In this document: piece by piece, positions 1-9,867 of the stretch
How positions within the stretch are numbered: the first letter of the stretch is position 1
Layout of the letters: each line of letters begins with the position of its first letter
Assembly (NCBI RefSeq): GCF_007752345.1
Contig: NZ_CP036299.1
Location: forward strand, 992,001-1,056,000
Direction: 5' to 3'
DNA: 64,000 bases
Source of the DNA: Planctopirus ephydatiae
GTDB taxonomy: Bacteria > Planctomycetota > Planctomycetia > Planctomycetales > Planctomycetaceae
Translations under genes and position numbers: made by a program
The notes under the pieces: model-generated
What the model was told of the DNA's origin: nothing
The model's database searches: none
What the model saw: the letters and a program-made list of their open reading frames with translations, nothing else

Positions 1-316
1 TCATAATGCGGAGAACATCCAGCATTTCAGTCGAAGGATTGGCAAGTGCCACTCGCCCACCTTTGGTTTTGACCTTCTGGCTGAAAACTATCAATTGCCC
101 GAGAACCTGCGAACCAAAATATCTAGCTCGACTGAGATCAAAAACCAGATGCTTCAACTGGGCTTTATCGAAAAAATCGATTGCGGCAGACATCTCGGCA
201 TGGACATGAGGAAGATGAAAGCCAGCAGCATCTCCGGCGGGAGTGACGACCAGCGTATCTCCAAACTCTTCGAGTGGAAAAATCTGATGTAGATGTGTTC
301 GATCAGAACGTGACAT
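1..316 (-). CDS. STAS-domain (anti-anti-sigma-like) protein, partial
   Basis: The reading frame opens with ATG at 316 and runs off the left edge with no stop, so at least 105 residues are seen and the C-terminus is missing. The protein resembles STAS domains: an early strand (TLVVTPAG), then a central strand LKHLVFDLSRARYFGSQVLG, followed by a helix and a strand rich in valine and glycine (KGGRVALANP). STAS proteins bind anti-sigma kinases or act in partner-switching; the Ser in the YFGSQ turn sits where the phosphorylated Ser usually lies. No kinase or sigma gene is visible beside it. The domain call is fairly good; the specific pathway is not known. Confidence 0.6.
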   Translation of the reverse strand, partial: MSRSDRTHLHQIFPLEEFGDTLVVTPAGDAAGFHLPHVHAEMSAAIDFFDKAQLKHLVFDLSRARYFGSQVLGQLIVFSQKVKTKGGRVALANPSTEMLDVLRIM

Positions 317-542
317 AGCAACCCGTCGAAAAGATCAGATTCGGAACCGCGTGGTGGCGTCTGTTGTTTATGACTCTTTCAAGTCAGGTTGCCCGCTTTC
401 CCTCAGCGACACAGTTCTCAACACGCTCCTGATGGCGCTTTGAAGTGTTTTACACACTCAAAGACTATGGCATACCAGAAGGCTTCGCCACTGTTCGTAT
501 TTGTGTGCCGCACTGTTCGTAGTACGCGACATTCGAAGGAAG

Positions 543-1085
543 TTAGTGGCTTCGGGGAGTCGTAGCGGGGCCGAGTCGGCGACGATTGGGTTCCTGTTTT
601 TTGGCAGCCGCATTACCAACTTCGAGATCCTGAGGGGTTGCGGATTCCGCGACCGTGATCATCAAGGGAGATTCTGTCGACAGGAACAAAGGACCGAAAC
701 CGACTTTCGGGCCTTCGCCGTGTCCCGCGTCCGGGGTGTGACCTGCTGAAATCGAAACGTAATGCTTCCCCAGGGGAGCTTGCCCTTCAAAGGTTCCTTC
801 TTTGGAAACGGGGATCGTGACGGCCGCCGATTGATCAGCGGGCATCAGTACCAAAGAGACACCTTCGACCTGAATCGGCTTACCATCGACCAGGATGCGC
901 CCCGTCACAGGTCCTTTGGCACGCGAATCAACAGCCACCCGACTCCCACAACCTGTGACAAAAATCGCAAGTAAAAAAACACAAGCCAGTGGTGCAAATC
1001 TCACAATCAAACGGAATGGAGGCTGTGTTGAGATCGCAGCAAGAGATGCGGCTTCATTCGGAAGGGGTTTGACTCTGAGACACAT
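543..1085 (-). CDS. Small planctomycete lipoprotein (carboxypeptidase-regulatory-like fold)
   Basis: About 180 residues from the ATG at 1085; a TTG at 1145 or ATG at 1118 would lengthen the N-terminus, and no start has a strong ribosome site. A hydrophobic stretch (FAPLACVFLLAIFVTGC) ends in a lipobox-like V-T-G-C, so the mature protein should be a lipoprotein. The body (GPVTGRILVDGKPIQVEGVS) has the G-x-V-x-x-G-K-P pattern of small beta-sandwich proteins that are very common in planctomycetes, often beside DUF1559 genes. It is divergent from the DUF1559 gene at 1499, which fits that pairing. The function is unknown. Confidence 0.7.
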   Translation of the reverse strand: MCLRVKPLPNEAASLAAISTQPPFRLIVRFAPLACVFLLAIFVTGCGSRVAVDSRAKGPVTGRILVDGKPIQVEGVSLVLMPADQSAAVTIPVSKEGTFEGQAPLGKHYVSISAGHTPDAGHGEGPKVGFGPLFLSTESPLMITVAESATPQDLEVGNAAAKKQEPNRRRLGPATTPRSH

Positions 1086-1498
1086 GGGAAATCTTTCAAA
1101 AATTGGTAGAAACACCATAGAGAAGGGCGGTTTTACAGGTGACAATCCCGATGATATCAGTATACTTTAATGCGATTGTGGAAATCCAGACAAACCTGAA
1201 GAGTTTGCCTGGAATGCATCAGAACGGCTGGGCGATCCCGCTGATCAACTCAAGACTACAAATCCCTATCAATAAAAAACTCAATTCACCGATAAGATAC
1301 TCAATGTTTTCGCCTGGGACTTTTCTATCGGCCTCCGAAAACTGTATGTAATTATGCTGGTTGATTTTGCTCTGACGAATCATGTCTGAATTTGCGTTCT
1401 TCGGGCCTTTGCTCCCCAATCTTTTTTGCATGTCTTGAGCCACATTCTGTGGCATTCACTTCCTGCCAGTTCTGGCAATGTTCTTTTTGGAGCTTTTT
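1086..1498. other. Divergent intergenic region, lipoprotein / DUF1559 gene 1
   Basis: About 410 bases between two divergent genes. The part near 1250-1370 is A+T-rich and probably holds the promoters, but I could not pick a convincing -35/-10 pair. Short open frames here overlap each other and show no family features. Confidence 0.4.
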
Positions 1499-2539
<1,041 letters not shown>

Positions 2540-2572
2540 AGAGACCGTTTGTTTCTTGCTCCACTTCGACGT

Positions 2573-2610
2573 CACAGGCAGTACGGGAACTTCTTCTCGT
2601 GCTGCCTGTG
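2573..2610 (+). terminator. Hairpin after DUF1559 gene 1
   Basis: CACAGGCAG at 2573-2581 pairs with CTGCCTGTG at 2602-2610. A G-T wobble and three further pairs extend the stem to 13 bp around a 12-base loop. It lies 34 bases after the stop. The following T-run is weak (TCGCTTT), so it may be a poor intrinsic terminator or an mRNA-end stabiliser. The remaining bases to 2844 show nothing else recognisable. Confidence 0.55.
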
Positions 2611-2844
2611 TCGCTTTAAATCAGCGTTGTTCCGGATGTCGAGATGTCGTGTTATTCCTGCCTTTCAGCCCTTAAAAACGGGTGTTTTTCCCATGTCGTT
2701 GGCAGGAAGGAATGGTTGGTTCCGGGATGTGGCTTTCTCGCAACAGCAAAATCGGATCGCCCTCCGATTTTCGACTGGCGATTGCTCTTCTTCTGCGGCA
2801 AGCTCTACTGCCTGCAATTGAAAATCTGAGATGTCGATCGATGA

Positions 2845-3621
2845 TTGATGGCCGACGATGAGGTAGAGCGAAGCTTGAATTCCACCGGGTATCGAGAACT
2901 GCTGGGGTCATTATTCCGCTGGACGCTGTTGCCATCGGCTCAGCGCCGGCTGATGACTGACAATATCTGGCTGCCACTGAAGCAGGCTCAGAAAACCCTG
3001 GGTACGGAGCTGGTTCGCACGACAGCCAGTGAGCATGGTTTGAGCCAGTACGCGTCAGCAGCTCATCTCCCCACGACTGACCTGCTGATGCATGTGCTGA
3101 TGTCGGATGGCATCATGCGTGTCTGGTCATCCATCACGTTGGCCGATCATCAATCAGCGTTGAGTGATGATCTGATTGCTGTCGAGCGACTCGTCCTCTC
3201 ATTATCTCAGTCTCAGCAGCAACTGATGGTCTGGGCCTACCGGACGTTACAAAAAGAGGATCGAACCTCTGGTTTTTCCGAGATCAATCTCTTCCGGAAA
3301 CGCTATGAGAGATGGGTCGATATTCTGATTTCCTGCACTTGTTCCAAGCATGAAACTGCTTTGGAATGGGGTTACGACAGCGACAGTGTGGCCGATTTTC
3401 TCGACAGCTTTGCTGCCAGGCCGCATCCTCTGGCGACGGTTCTGAGTGCTGGCTGGGAAAATTTTCTGGAGAGTGTGGAGAAACTGACCCCTCGTTTGAT
3501 GGCTCCGCTGCCTCGAGTCGCGACGGCATTTTCAGGGATTTCGCCGGAAACGTCCCGACCGAGAAGCAGCCTGCTCAGCAGCGCACTCCGCAGAATTTAC
3601 AACTCATCAACTCGTTCTTGA
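2845..3621 (+). CDS. Hypothetical soluble protein
   Basis: 258 residues from a TTG at 2845 or 257 from the ATG at 2848; an in-frame TGA at 2842 blocks any longer start. No clear Shine-Dalgarno is visible. The protein is mostly helical by composition, with no signal peptide, membrane helix or motif I recognise. The C-terminal 40 residues are Ser/Arg-rich (SRPRSSLLSSALRRIYNSS). It stands alone between a DUF1559 gene and an FHA gene, with long spacers on both sides. Codon composition and the lack of a competing opposite frame support it as a real gene. Confidence 0.6.
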   Translation: MMADDEVERSLNSTGYRELLGSLFRWTLLPSAQRRLMTDNIWLPLKQAQKTLGTELVRTTASEHGLSQYASAAHLPTTDLLMHVLMSDGIMRVWSSITLADHQSALSDDLIAVERLVLSLSQSQQQLMVWAYRTLQKEDRTSGFSEINLFRKRYERWVDILISCTCSKHETALEWGYDSDSVADFLDSFAARPHPLATVLSAGWENFLESVEKLTPRLMAPLPRVATAFSGISPETSRPRSSLLSSALRRIYNSSTRS

Positions 3622-4149
3622 GCCAATCATAAAGCAGGTTTTGAATTTGCGGGCACTGCCTCTCTAATGGTCAACGCCTGCAATTCGGGCATTGTCGGAC
3701 AGAAAAATCCATCGACTTCTTACGGAATTCACGAATTCACATTCCGTTTGCCCCTCTATTGACTACGATAATTGATGTAGATGAAATAACCCGTCTGATT
3801 GCGTGAGCAGGATGACTTGAATTCCTTAGGATCAGATGGCTTGGTTGGGCCCGCCTCTCTGGTGCTCTTTTGATCACATTTTCTGGGCAGGTTTGCTCTG
3901 TCATCAGCCTTCAGAATTCGATTAAGATATAAATCTGTCGATTTTAGTGATGCATTGGCATGGCAAACGCTGTGTGATAGATGAGTCTCCCAAGTTTCTG
4001 ATGCTTTATATAACTGTGCCAAGGTAGGCTGCTGAATTGTGGATATGGAATCCGGCAGGATCGTTTTGTTCAAAGACAATTTTGAATAGATCCCTCGGAA
4101 GGTGGATCGTTGAATCAAATTGTCCTGTCCGCAGTGACAAGGTAATGCC
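3622..4149. other. Long intergenic region before FHA gene 1
   Basis: 528 bases without a convincing gene. A 7-bp inverted repeat (ACGGAAT 3722-3728 / ATTCCGT 3741-3747, loop 12) may end the upstream transcript, though no T-run follows. The rest is fairly A+T-rich, with no promoter I would defend. Confidence 0.35.
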
Positions 4150-4824
4150 ATGCCAGCTTTCCTGATTCCTCTCGATGCCGGTGGTACAGTGATCCCTCTG
4201 GAGAAGTCGATTGTGCTCGTGGGACGACAGGCCGATTGTGATGTCGTGCTGACTCACAGTCGGAAAGTCTCCCGTAAGCATTGCTGCTTCGCTCAGGTGA
4301 ATGATCGCTGGGTGATTCGCGATCTGGGAAGTACTAACGGTGTTTCTATCAACGGAGCCCGTATCCGCAAAGAACATCGGCTGCGACTGGGCGATGAGAT
4401 CCTGATTGGGGATATTGGTTTCCAGCTGCACAACAAGCCACAACTTGTCGACAACAAGATTGTGGAGACTGCAGGCTTCACACCAGCGCTGAGAGCCTCT
4501 GCCACATCTCCAGTCAGCTCTGAACTGCCACTGGCAATTCCCGAAAGTGATGCAGAAATACCAGGGTATTCACTTCCATCCTCAACAATTCCGAGGAGTT
4601 CCTCTTCTGCCAGTGAGAGTGGGATTTCTCGTAGCAAATTCAGCGATCACTCCTCGGTCAATGAGCCACCGCGCGGATCGCAACCTTTGAACGATGCGCC
4701 ACATTTTGACGACTTGTTTTCTCCCCCCAATGATGATTCCGGGGTTGATCTGACTGGTCATCACGGAAAACGCCGTGATGACAGTCACGAGATGCTAGCC
4801 GTTGGTTCTGACAGTTTTGGTTAA
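4150..4824 (+). CDS. FHA-domain protein (copy 1)
   Basis: 224 residues. Residues about 1-95 form a forkhead-associated domain, which binds phosphothreonine peptides: the conserved marks are VGRQADCDVVL (GR strand), SRKVSRKHC (S-x-x-H loop) and DLGSTNGV (strand with S-T-N-G). The remaining 130 residues are Ser/Pro/Asp-rich and probably disordered, with no second domain. AAGG about 7 bases before the ATG supports this start. It probably reads a Ser/Thr kinase signal, but no kinase is in the window. A second FHA protein of similar plan is at 18415. Confidence 0.87.
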   Translation: MPAFLIPLDAGGTVIPLEKSIVLVGRQADCDVVLTHSRKVSRKHCCFAQVNDRWVIRDLGSTNGVSINGARIRKEHRLRLGDEILIGDIGFQLHNKPQLVDNKIVETAGFTPALRASATSPVSSELPLAIPESDAEIPGYSLPSSTIPRSSSSASESGISRSKFSDHSSVNEPPRGSQPLNDAPHFDDLFSPPNDDSGVDLTGHHGKRRDDSHEMLAVGSDSFG

Positions 4825-4883
4825 TGGTCTCAGATAACTCACGTGGTACTGATCCCCCGGATGAGGTGCATCTTTCAGCACTT

Positions 4884-5384
4884 TCACTCATCGACGGCAT
4901 GCGAGCAACCGGACCAGTCGATTTCCATGACCTGATAACTGGTTCTGCACCATCCCAGAGTCTGATAGACCTGCTTTGCTGATTGATTGCTGCCATCGAC
5001 GTACAGCCTCAAACCCGTGCAAATGCTGTCTTGTCGGGCGGCCTGTTCCACATGCTGCATGAGCTGGCGAAAAACTCCCTGCCGGCGATCTTCAGGCCGC
5101 ACGTAGACACTCTGAATCCACCAGAACTCACCGGCTCTCCAGTCACTCCATTCTCGGGTGATCAATAACTGGCCAACCAGCTTCTTTGTCGCGCACTCTT
5201 CTGCCACAAAATAGGCTCCACGCTGCTCATCGGCGAGCAACATTTGCACACCGCGCAGGAGCGTCGGCCCGTCAAGTTTTCGCTCTTCTGTCTCCAGGGC
5301 CATAGCCGCATTAAAGGCGGCAAGAACGTCAGCATCAGCAGAATTCCCCCGCCTGATGCTGTATGGACCAGAGGCATGCGTCAT
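4884..5384 (-). CDS. GNAT-family N-acetyltransferase
   Basis: 166 residues. The start at 5384 is set by AAGGAG spaced about 6 bases upstream; an in-frame ATG at 5408 would add eight residues without a ribosome site. The sequence has the GNAT plan: YSIRRGNSADADVLAAF at the N-terminus, a central strand WWIQSVYVRPEDRRQGVFRQL carrying the acetyl-CoA pyrophosphate loop (R-R-Q-G-V-F), and a late LRLYVDGSNQSAKQVYQTLGW segment typical of motif B. It transfers an acetyl group from acetyl-CoA to an unknown amine. It is convergent with the FHA gene and monocistronic. Confidence 0.85.
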   Translation of the reverse strand: MTHASGPYSIRRGNSADADVLAAFNAAMALETEERKLDGPTLLRGVQMLLADEQRGAYFVAEECATKKLVGQLLITREWSDWRAGEFWWIQSVYVRPEDRRQGVFRQLMQHVEQAARQDSICTGLRLYVDGSNQSAKQVYQTLGWCRTSYQVMEIDWSGCSHAVDE

Positions 5385-5604
5385 GGCTAACTCCTTATTC
5401 AGCGACAATTTGGAAAAGACGAGCCCCGATCATAAGCCATCACTCTAACACAGACTCAGCGCAGCTTTCGTGATGGTTGCAATTGTTAATCTTTGAGCAG
5501 GCTGCCCAAACCATCAACCGAGCGGCGAAAAGTGCCGATAGAACTCACAGCAAAAAGATTGGCTGTGGATTGGCAGATGCTCCCAGTTCCAGCCCCAACA
5601 TCAA

Positions 5605-6897
5605 ATGATCGGAGAATTCATTGTGTATATGTCGGAACAGGGAAAACTCAGGGCGATGGAACAACAGATTCAGGATCAGCAGCGTTTGGCCTGGGCCATG
5701 CTGATTGTGGGAGTGGCAGCCGGTTTACTAGGGATGCACTTTCTTGTCGCTCGGCCAATGAATGCCGAGATTGCCTCACTGAAGCAGAATTTGAAGACGG
5801 TCAATTCGCAGGTGGAAGTGCTGATTCAGGAATCTGTAGATAGTGGTTATACCACCAGCCTGCTTTCGGAACTCAGGTCGCAACGCGAACATCTGACCGA
5901 AGCCAAAGTGGCTTTGCGTCAGTGGGAAAATCTCAACAAGTCCATGCTGGTCGAAGCGAATCAGACAGCTCAGTTGGCTCAGAGCCTCACACAATTGCAG
6001 AAGTTAACGAAAGACCTTGTGGCAATCTCTCCTGCTGCTGAGCAGGCTCAGGTGGCTTACGACCGTCTCGACAAAATGCAATCCGAGCTGATTGAACTCG
6101 GGAAAATGACAGCATCGGCTCAGGAGGCTTTAGAGCAATCACAGTCACTGCAGAAACAAACGATTGCTCAGAAACCTTTGATTGCCTCTGCCCGGGAAAT
6201 TCTCTCTCAACACGAGAATCTGTATCAATCGCTCTCTAATCAGACAGAAATGCTGAATGTCGCCAGGGGAACTGTGGGGCAGTTCTCTCAATTGAACAAG
6301 TCGCTTATCGACGCAGCCAGCCAACTCGATGTGGCTCAGCGAGTCAGTGACGTGCTCGTGCAGATTGAACAGACCTTGCACGATCGTCCTGTGTCGGCTG
6401 AAGCGACACTTGAAGAAGCTCAGCAACTGGTGGCAGTCTCGAAAAAGCTACACGAGATGCAACAACTTCCACTCGCTGAAGCGAATGCTAATCGAACCGC
6501 TCGATTGGTTGGCGATCTGGCTGGGCGAACCAGTTCATTGGCCGATGCTGCTGAGAATCTGGAGTTGATCGTTGATTTCCAGCAGGAACTTGGCACCCAG
6601 ATCCGTAGTCTGACGAGCCTTCGCGAGCAGTTCTTCCAGTTGTCTCTGCTGGAGAAGTCGATTGGGAACACCGTCCAAATGCTACAGCCCCTCTTTGAAC
6701 TGACGAATCTCAAGCGGCTCGATGGTGAAGAGCTGCGCACAGCTGCTCGTTCGATTCTCGAACAGCGTTCTCACCAGGATCGGGCTCAACTGGTCGACCA
6801 GAGCCGGGAAGCGATCCATGGAGTCACCATTTCGACGGGGACTGAAAACAAAATCGATGGACAGAAAAACGTTTCGGTCCCACAGCCACTCGATTAG
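5605..6897 (+). CDS. Membrane-anchored coiled-coil protein
   Basis: 430 residues from the ATG at 5605. A GTG at 5623 sits 7 bases after GGAGA and may be the true start; an ATG at 5629 is a third option. All keep the same single membrane helix (AMLIVGVAAGLLGMHFLVA, near residue 33-52). The remaining 370 residues are almost entirely predicted coiled coil, rich in Leu, Gln, Glu and Ser, with repeated patterns such as LSQ-x-LNKSLIDAA. Aromatic residues are rare. I know no named family for it. It may be a periplasmic or cytoplasmic tether; topology cannot be decided by eye. It is followed by a possible small RNA unit and a strong terminator at 7199. Confidence 0.75.
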   Translation: MIGEFIVYMSEQGKLRAMEQQIQDQQRLAWAMLIVGVAAGLLGMHFLVARPMNAEIASLKQNLKTVNSQVEVLIQESVDSGYTTSLLSELRSQREHLTEAKVALRQWENLNKSMLVEANQTAQLAQSLTQLQKLTKDLVAISPAAEQAQVAYDRLDKMQSELIELGKMTASAQEALEQSQSLQKQTIAQKPLIASAREILSQHENLYQSLSNQTEMLNVARGTVGQFSQLNKSLIDAASQLDVAQRVSDVLVQIEQTLHDRPVSAEATLEEAQQLVAVSKKLHEMQQLPLAEANANRTARLVGDLAGRTSSLADAAENLELIVDFQQELGTQIRSLTSLREQFFQLSLLEKSIGNTVQMLQPLFELTNLKRLDGEELRTAARSILEQRSHQDRAQLVDQSREAIHGVTISTGTENKIDGQKNVSVPQPLD

Positions 6898-7007
6898 TTC
6901 GAGCAGGTGATGGATTGTGGTCAAATTAGTGTCGGACGATTAGAAAAGCCGGGGATGCGGCCCGACATGATAAGAGACGGATCTAAGAATGATTTCGAAA
7001 CCTGAGG

Positions 7008-7237
7008 TATACTGAAGCTTTGAAGAGTTGAGTTGTCCCCCAACGAACTCGAAAAGCATGCAAAGGAAATTAAAGTATTCGTGGCTCGGTGAACAATCGA
7101 GAACGTTTGTGGCAACCCCCGCAGGCATACGAGATCCAGCCACGATTGAACTACCAGATTGGTTTCGACAATCATCAATCAAAATCAACTGATTATTCAG
7201 CACCCGGATTCATCACAGAATCTGGGTGCTTTGTTTT
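7008..7237 (+). ncRNA. Possible small structured RNA
   Basis: Speculative. TATACT at 7008-7013 could be a -10 box, though no good -35 is seen. Downstream come a GAGT..GTTG / CAAC..ACTC hairpin near 7025-7052 and a multibranch-like helix CGTGGCT 7080-7086 / AGCCACG 7138-7144. The unit closes with the perfect terminator at 7199-7237. It lies 110-340 bases after the preceding gene and has no credible open frame. It may instead be only the 3' untranslated region of the coiled-coil gene. Confidence 0.3.
7199..7237 (+). terminator. Intrinsic terminator
   Basis: AGCACCC-GGATTC (7199-7211) pairs over 13 positions, one a G-T wobble, with GAATC-TGGGTGCT (7218-7230). The loop is ATCACA and TTGTTTT follows. 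This is a textbook rho-independent signal on the plus strand, placed 300 bases after the coiled-coil gene and 150 bases before the next gene. Confidence 0.85.
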
Positions 7238-7387
7238 ACTGGTTCCGACGATCGGAGGATGAATTCCAGCATGATTTGATCCGACCCAAGTTTTGAGCCA
7301 GGCACACAACAGCAATCAATTTGACAATTTGCGTCTGTGCCGGCAGATTGAGTTTGAGGAGAATCAACAACAGATATTGGAAAGACG

Positions 7388-8437
7388 ATGAACCACCGAT
7401 CGATCACCCACCATGTTCTTTCACACAAAGCTGCTGCTTTGTTCGCGGGCAACTCCCTGCGATTTCTGGCCGCCATGGGTGCCGCTGGATTGCTGATCGC
7501 AGTCTGGGCGGGAAACAGCCTGGCGAGTGATCAGATTGCACCCGCTGCTGTCGCCACTCCCCCTCTCTCGGCAGAACAACCGAGCCCAGCCGACATGGCC
7601 AAGGCTGCCGGAGTGAAATTGCCTTCACTCCCCTGGCATACAGCCAATATCTGGTGGGAGCTGGTCAGTGAAACCGAAAATTTCGAAATGCTGGAACAGA
7701 CCGTCACCATTGATCGCGATGTCTCCCCCACCATGAATCTGTATATCGCCCCCATGGGAGTCGCCATGATCAGTGGGATGCAGTGTTACGGTGGCATTCA
7801 AACCAACATCAATGGCTGGGCAACCAAAGAGAGTCGCGAACGGGTCTTTCGCGGGAAGGGTGCCATCTTCTCCCGCTGGTCGAATGACAAAAAGACCCCC
7901 ATCGGCCTCGATCATGTGCTGACAGCGGGCGAAGATTGCCTCGTTGAAAGTGCTGGCTACGAGGGAGAATTTGCCAGCGTCCGCAGACCTTTCGAATGGA
8001 CGAAAGGCACCTACACTTATCGGATCCGCAAAGACAAAACCGAACAGATCGATGGCCAGCCTCACACCTGGTTTACCTGTGAAGTCGAAACCAAAGACTG
8101 CTGCCAGATCACCGTCGGCAGCCTGCGGTTTGAAGGTGAAACATTCAAATTCTGGCCGAAACAATCCGCCTTTGTTGAAGTCTACAGCACCCGGCAGATC
8201 CCCCGTTCCCACATACCGGCTGTCGAGGTCACCTTTGGCTGGCCAAAGATTAATGGGCAACCCGTCAAACTCAAAAGAGCACATGCCTACTATCCCGATA
8301 AATCCACACAAGCGAGTCCCGATTGTGCTGTGGTTACTGCGGAAGGAAGCAACTGTGTGGTGAAAGTGGGACCCATCTTCGTGCGCGACGAAGCCACCCG
8401 CCGACACGAACTTCTCATTGTTCCTCCAGCGGAATGA
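7388..8437 (+). CDS. Secreted protein, possibly DUF3472-like
   Basis: 349 residues. The N-terminus has a basic region and a hydrophobic helix (FLAAMGAAGLLIAVWAG) ending near SLASDQ, a likely signal peptidase I site. The mature part begins with a Pro/Ala-rich linker, then a beta-rich domain with IAPMGVAMISGMQCYGGIQTN, IFSRWSNDKKTPIG and GTYTYRIRKD. The order YGGIQ, then IFSxW, then G-x-Y-x-Y reminds me of DUF3472 secreted proteins, but this is recall from memory and weak. Seven or more cysteines are present in the mature part. GGAAAG lies just upstream of the ATG. The gene stands alone. Confidence 0.75.
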   Translation: MNHRSITHHVLSHKAAALFAGNSLRFLAAMGAAGLLIAVWAGNSLASDQIAPAAVATPPLSAEQPSPADMAKAAGVKLPSLPWHTANIWWELVSETENFEMLEQTVTIDRDVSPTMNLYIAPMGVAMISGMQCYGGIQTNINGWATKESRERVFRGKGAIFSRWSNDKKTPIGLDHVLTAGEDCLVESAGYEGEFASVRRPFEWTKGTYTYRIRKDKTEQIDGQPHTWFTCEVETKDCCQITVGSLRFEGETFKFWPKQSAFVEVYSTRQIPRSHIPAVEVTFGWPKINGQPVKLKRAHAYYPDKSTQASPDCAVVTAEGSNCVVKVGPIFVRDEATRRHELLIVPPAE

Positions 8438-8450
8438 GGCATGGATAAGC

Positions 8451-8555
8451 AGCCGCTGCGAGGATCAAAGAGATCGTCTGGCGCATCTTCAGCGTTAAGG
8501 TGCGAATGGGAGACCAGACAAGTGCGACAATATCCTCGCTCTGAGAGCAGCGGCT
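8451..8555. other. 105-base nested inverted repeat between convergent genes
   Basis: AGCCGCTG 8451-8458 pairs with CAGCGGCT 8548-8555, CGAGGAT 8459-8465 with ATCCTCG 8532-8538, GTCTGG 8476-8481 with CCAGAC 8514-8519, and CGCA 8482-8485 with TGCG 8501-8504. A side hairpin CTC-TGA-GAG lies at 8539-8547. The result is one long imperfect hairpin, starting 14 bases after the stop of the secreted-protein gene. It could be a bidirectional transcript end or a structured RNA; no T-run follows on the plus strand. Confidence 0.55.
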
Positions 8556-8624
8556 GAATGTCTTGCTCACAAAAGAGAGATCGAAAATCTTTGGGCCCCA
8601 CATTCCCCGCTCAAGCCTCGATCA

Positions 8625-9737
8625 TCAAGACCTCAGAAACCGGGCCAGGTCGATTTCTGGAGGAAGGGGTTGACCTGCCATCGCGTCGAGTAACCAGTTG
8701 GCCAGAAGTGGAGCCCATAAAGCACCGCGTGAACCCAGTCCGTTGATCAGTCCACAGTTTTTTTGTTGTGGCCAGGTCACTTCTGGACCTCCTATGAGAA
8801 TCGATTCTGGCAAGCTCCAGCCGATGACAGGTATCTGACCAGGGACGGCGGGCCTGATGGCCGCCTGCTGAGAGAGGATTTGCGGATTTTTGACACTCCA
8901 CTGTGCGAGACCCTGGCTTAACTCTAAACGAGCCTGAGATGTGACTTTGTGATCCAGGTGTAGCGGGTCGTAGGTCGCTCCCACCAGCCAGCGACCCTGT
9001 TCCTGTGGTGTCATCCAGATCCCTCCATGCCACGAATAATCCTGGCGAGCCCCCGGAAGGTCGATTTCCATTAACTCCCCTTTGGCAGCGAGGAATGGCA
9101 GCCGGATCAATTCTGGAGTGTAGCCGGTACACAAGACGATGCGCCGGGCTGTCATCGATCTCCATTTCCAATGGCACGCCACTTCATCCCAGAGAAGATC
9201 ACAAGGCTTGAATTCCGCTCGTGAAATACACGATGTTTCCATCAGCCACTTCTCTGTGGCCTCCAGAAAGACAGGCAGGTGCACTCGCGCCGCCTCTGGC
9301 ATGACATAAGGTTTTGTACCGGCTGGCCCTTGGATGCCATGTTCTCGCGAAGCGACAAGATCCTGTTCGATGGGTTGGAGATAGTTGGCGGATGTGGGAA
9401 ACTTCTGGCAGCGCGATAACCACAGTTCTTCCTCGGCTGTCGTCAACCAGCGCAGGGCGGGTCGATTCCGCCAGCAGTCTCGTTTTGTCTCGTTGGCCAC
9501 AAAACGATAAAAATCCAAGGCCGACGATCGAAATTCTGCAAAACGCCAGGCCAGTGCTAACCTGGAGCCGGTAATCGGTGTGATCAGGCCTGCTCCCACT
9601 TGAGAGGCGGAAAGTGGCCCGTCAACTGGTGAACTTATGACATGAATTCTTAGCTGGCGGCGCAGTGCCTGCCAGGCCAGAGCCGAACCTGCAACACCTT
9701 GACCAACAATCAGCAGATCAACGGTCGTTTCAGTCAC
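8625..9737 (-). CDS. FAD-dependent oxidoreductase, DAO family
   Basis: 370 residues starting at a GTG. The N-terminus has the dinucleotide-binding fold LLIVGQGVAGSALAWQA with G-x-G-x-x-G at residues 12-17. The order of elements (FAD site, a substrate domain, then IRPAVPGQIPVIGWS and a GLGSRGALWAPLLA FAD-closing loop near the C-terminus) matches the D-amino-acid-oxidase/glycine-oxidase (DAO) superfamily. It resembles the C-terminal domain of MnmC and related planctomycete enzymes, but nothing fixes the substrate. Length is normal for the family. It is convergent with the secreted-protein gene and separated from it by the nested hairpin. Confidence 0.85.
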   Translation of the reverse strand: MTETTVDLLIVGQGVAGSALAWQALRRQLRIHVISSPVDGPLSASQVGAGLITPITGSRLALAWRFAEFRSSALDFYRFVANETKRDCWRNRPALRWLTTAEEELWLSRCQKFPTSANYLQPIEQDLVASREHGIQGPAGTKPYVMPEAARVHLPVFLEATEKWLMETSCISRAEFKPCDLLWDEVACHWKWRSMTARRIVLCTGYTPELIRLPFLAAKGELMEIDLPGARQDYSWHGGIWMTPQEQGRWLVGATYDPLHLDHKVTSQARLELSQGLAQWSVKNPQILSQQAAIRPAVPGQIPVIGWSLPESILIGGPEVTWPQQKNCGLINGLGSRGALWAPLLANWLLDAMAGQPLPPEIDLARFLRS

Positions 9738-9867
9738 ACTTTTGACGTTCTGGCACGAGAAAACATTTCCGATCAGGGGAGCTTCGAGAACCTGAAAGTT
9801 CCCCAGTTTACGAAGAGGGAATACCCTCGAAGTTCATCTGCGGGCGAACTCTTCGCTTGACCGGAAT

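Noticed and set aside
3756-4151. 131-codon minus-strand frame in the gap before FHA gene 1
   Set aside because: Its start codon shares CATG with the FHA start, leaving no room for a ribosome site or promoter; no signal, helix or family pattern is visible.
8415-8603. 62-codon minus-strand frame across the nested hairpin
   Set aside because: It overlaps the 3' end of the secreted-protein gene and its sequence is explained by the inverted repeats.
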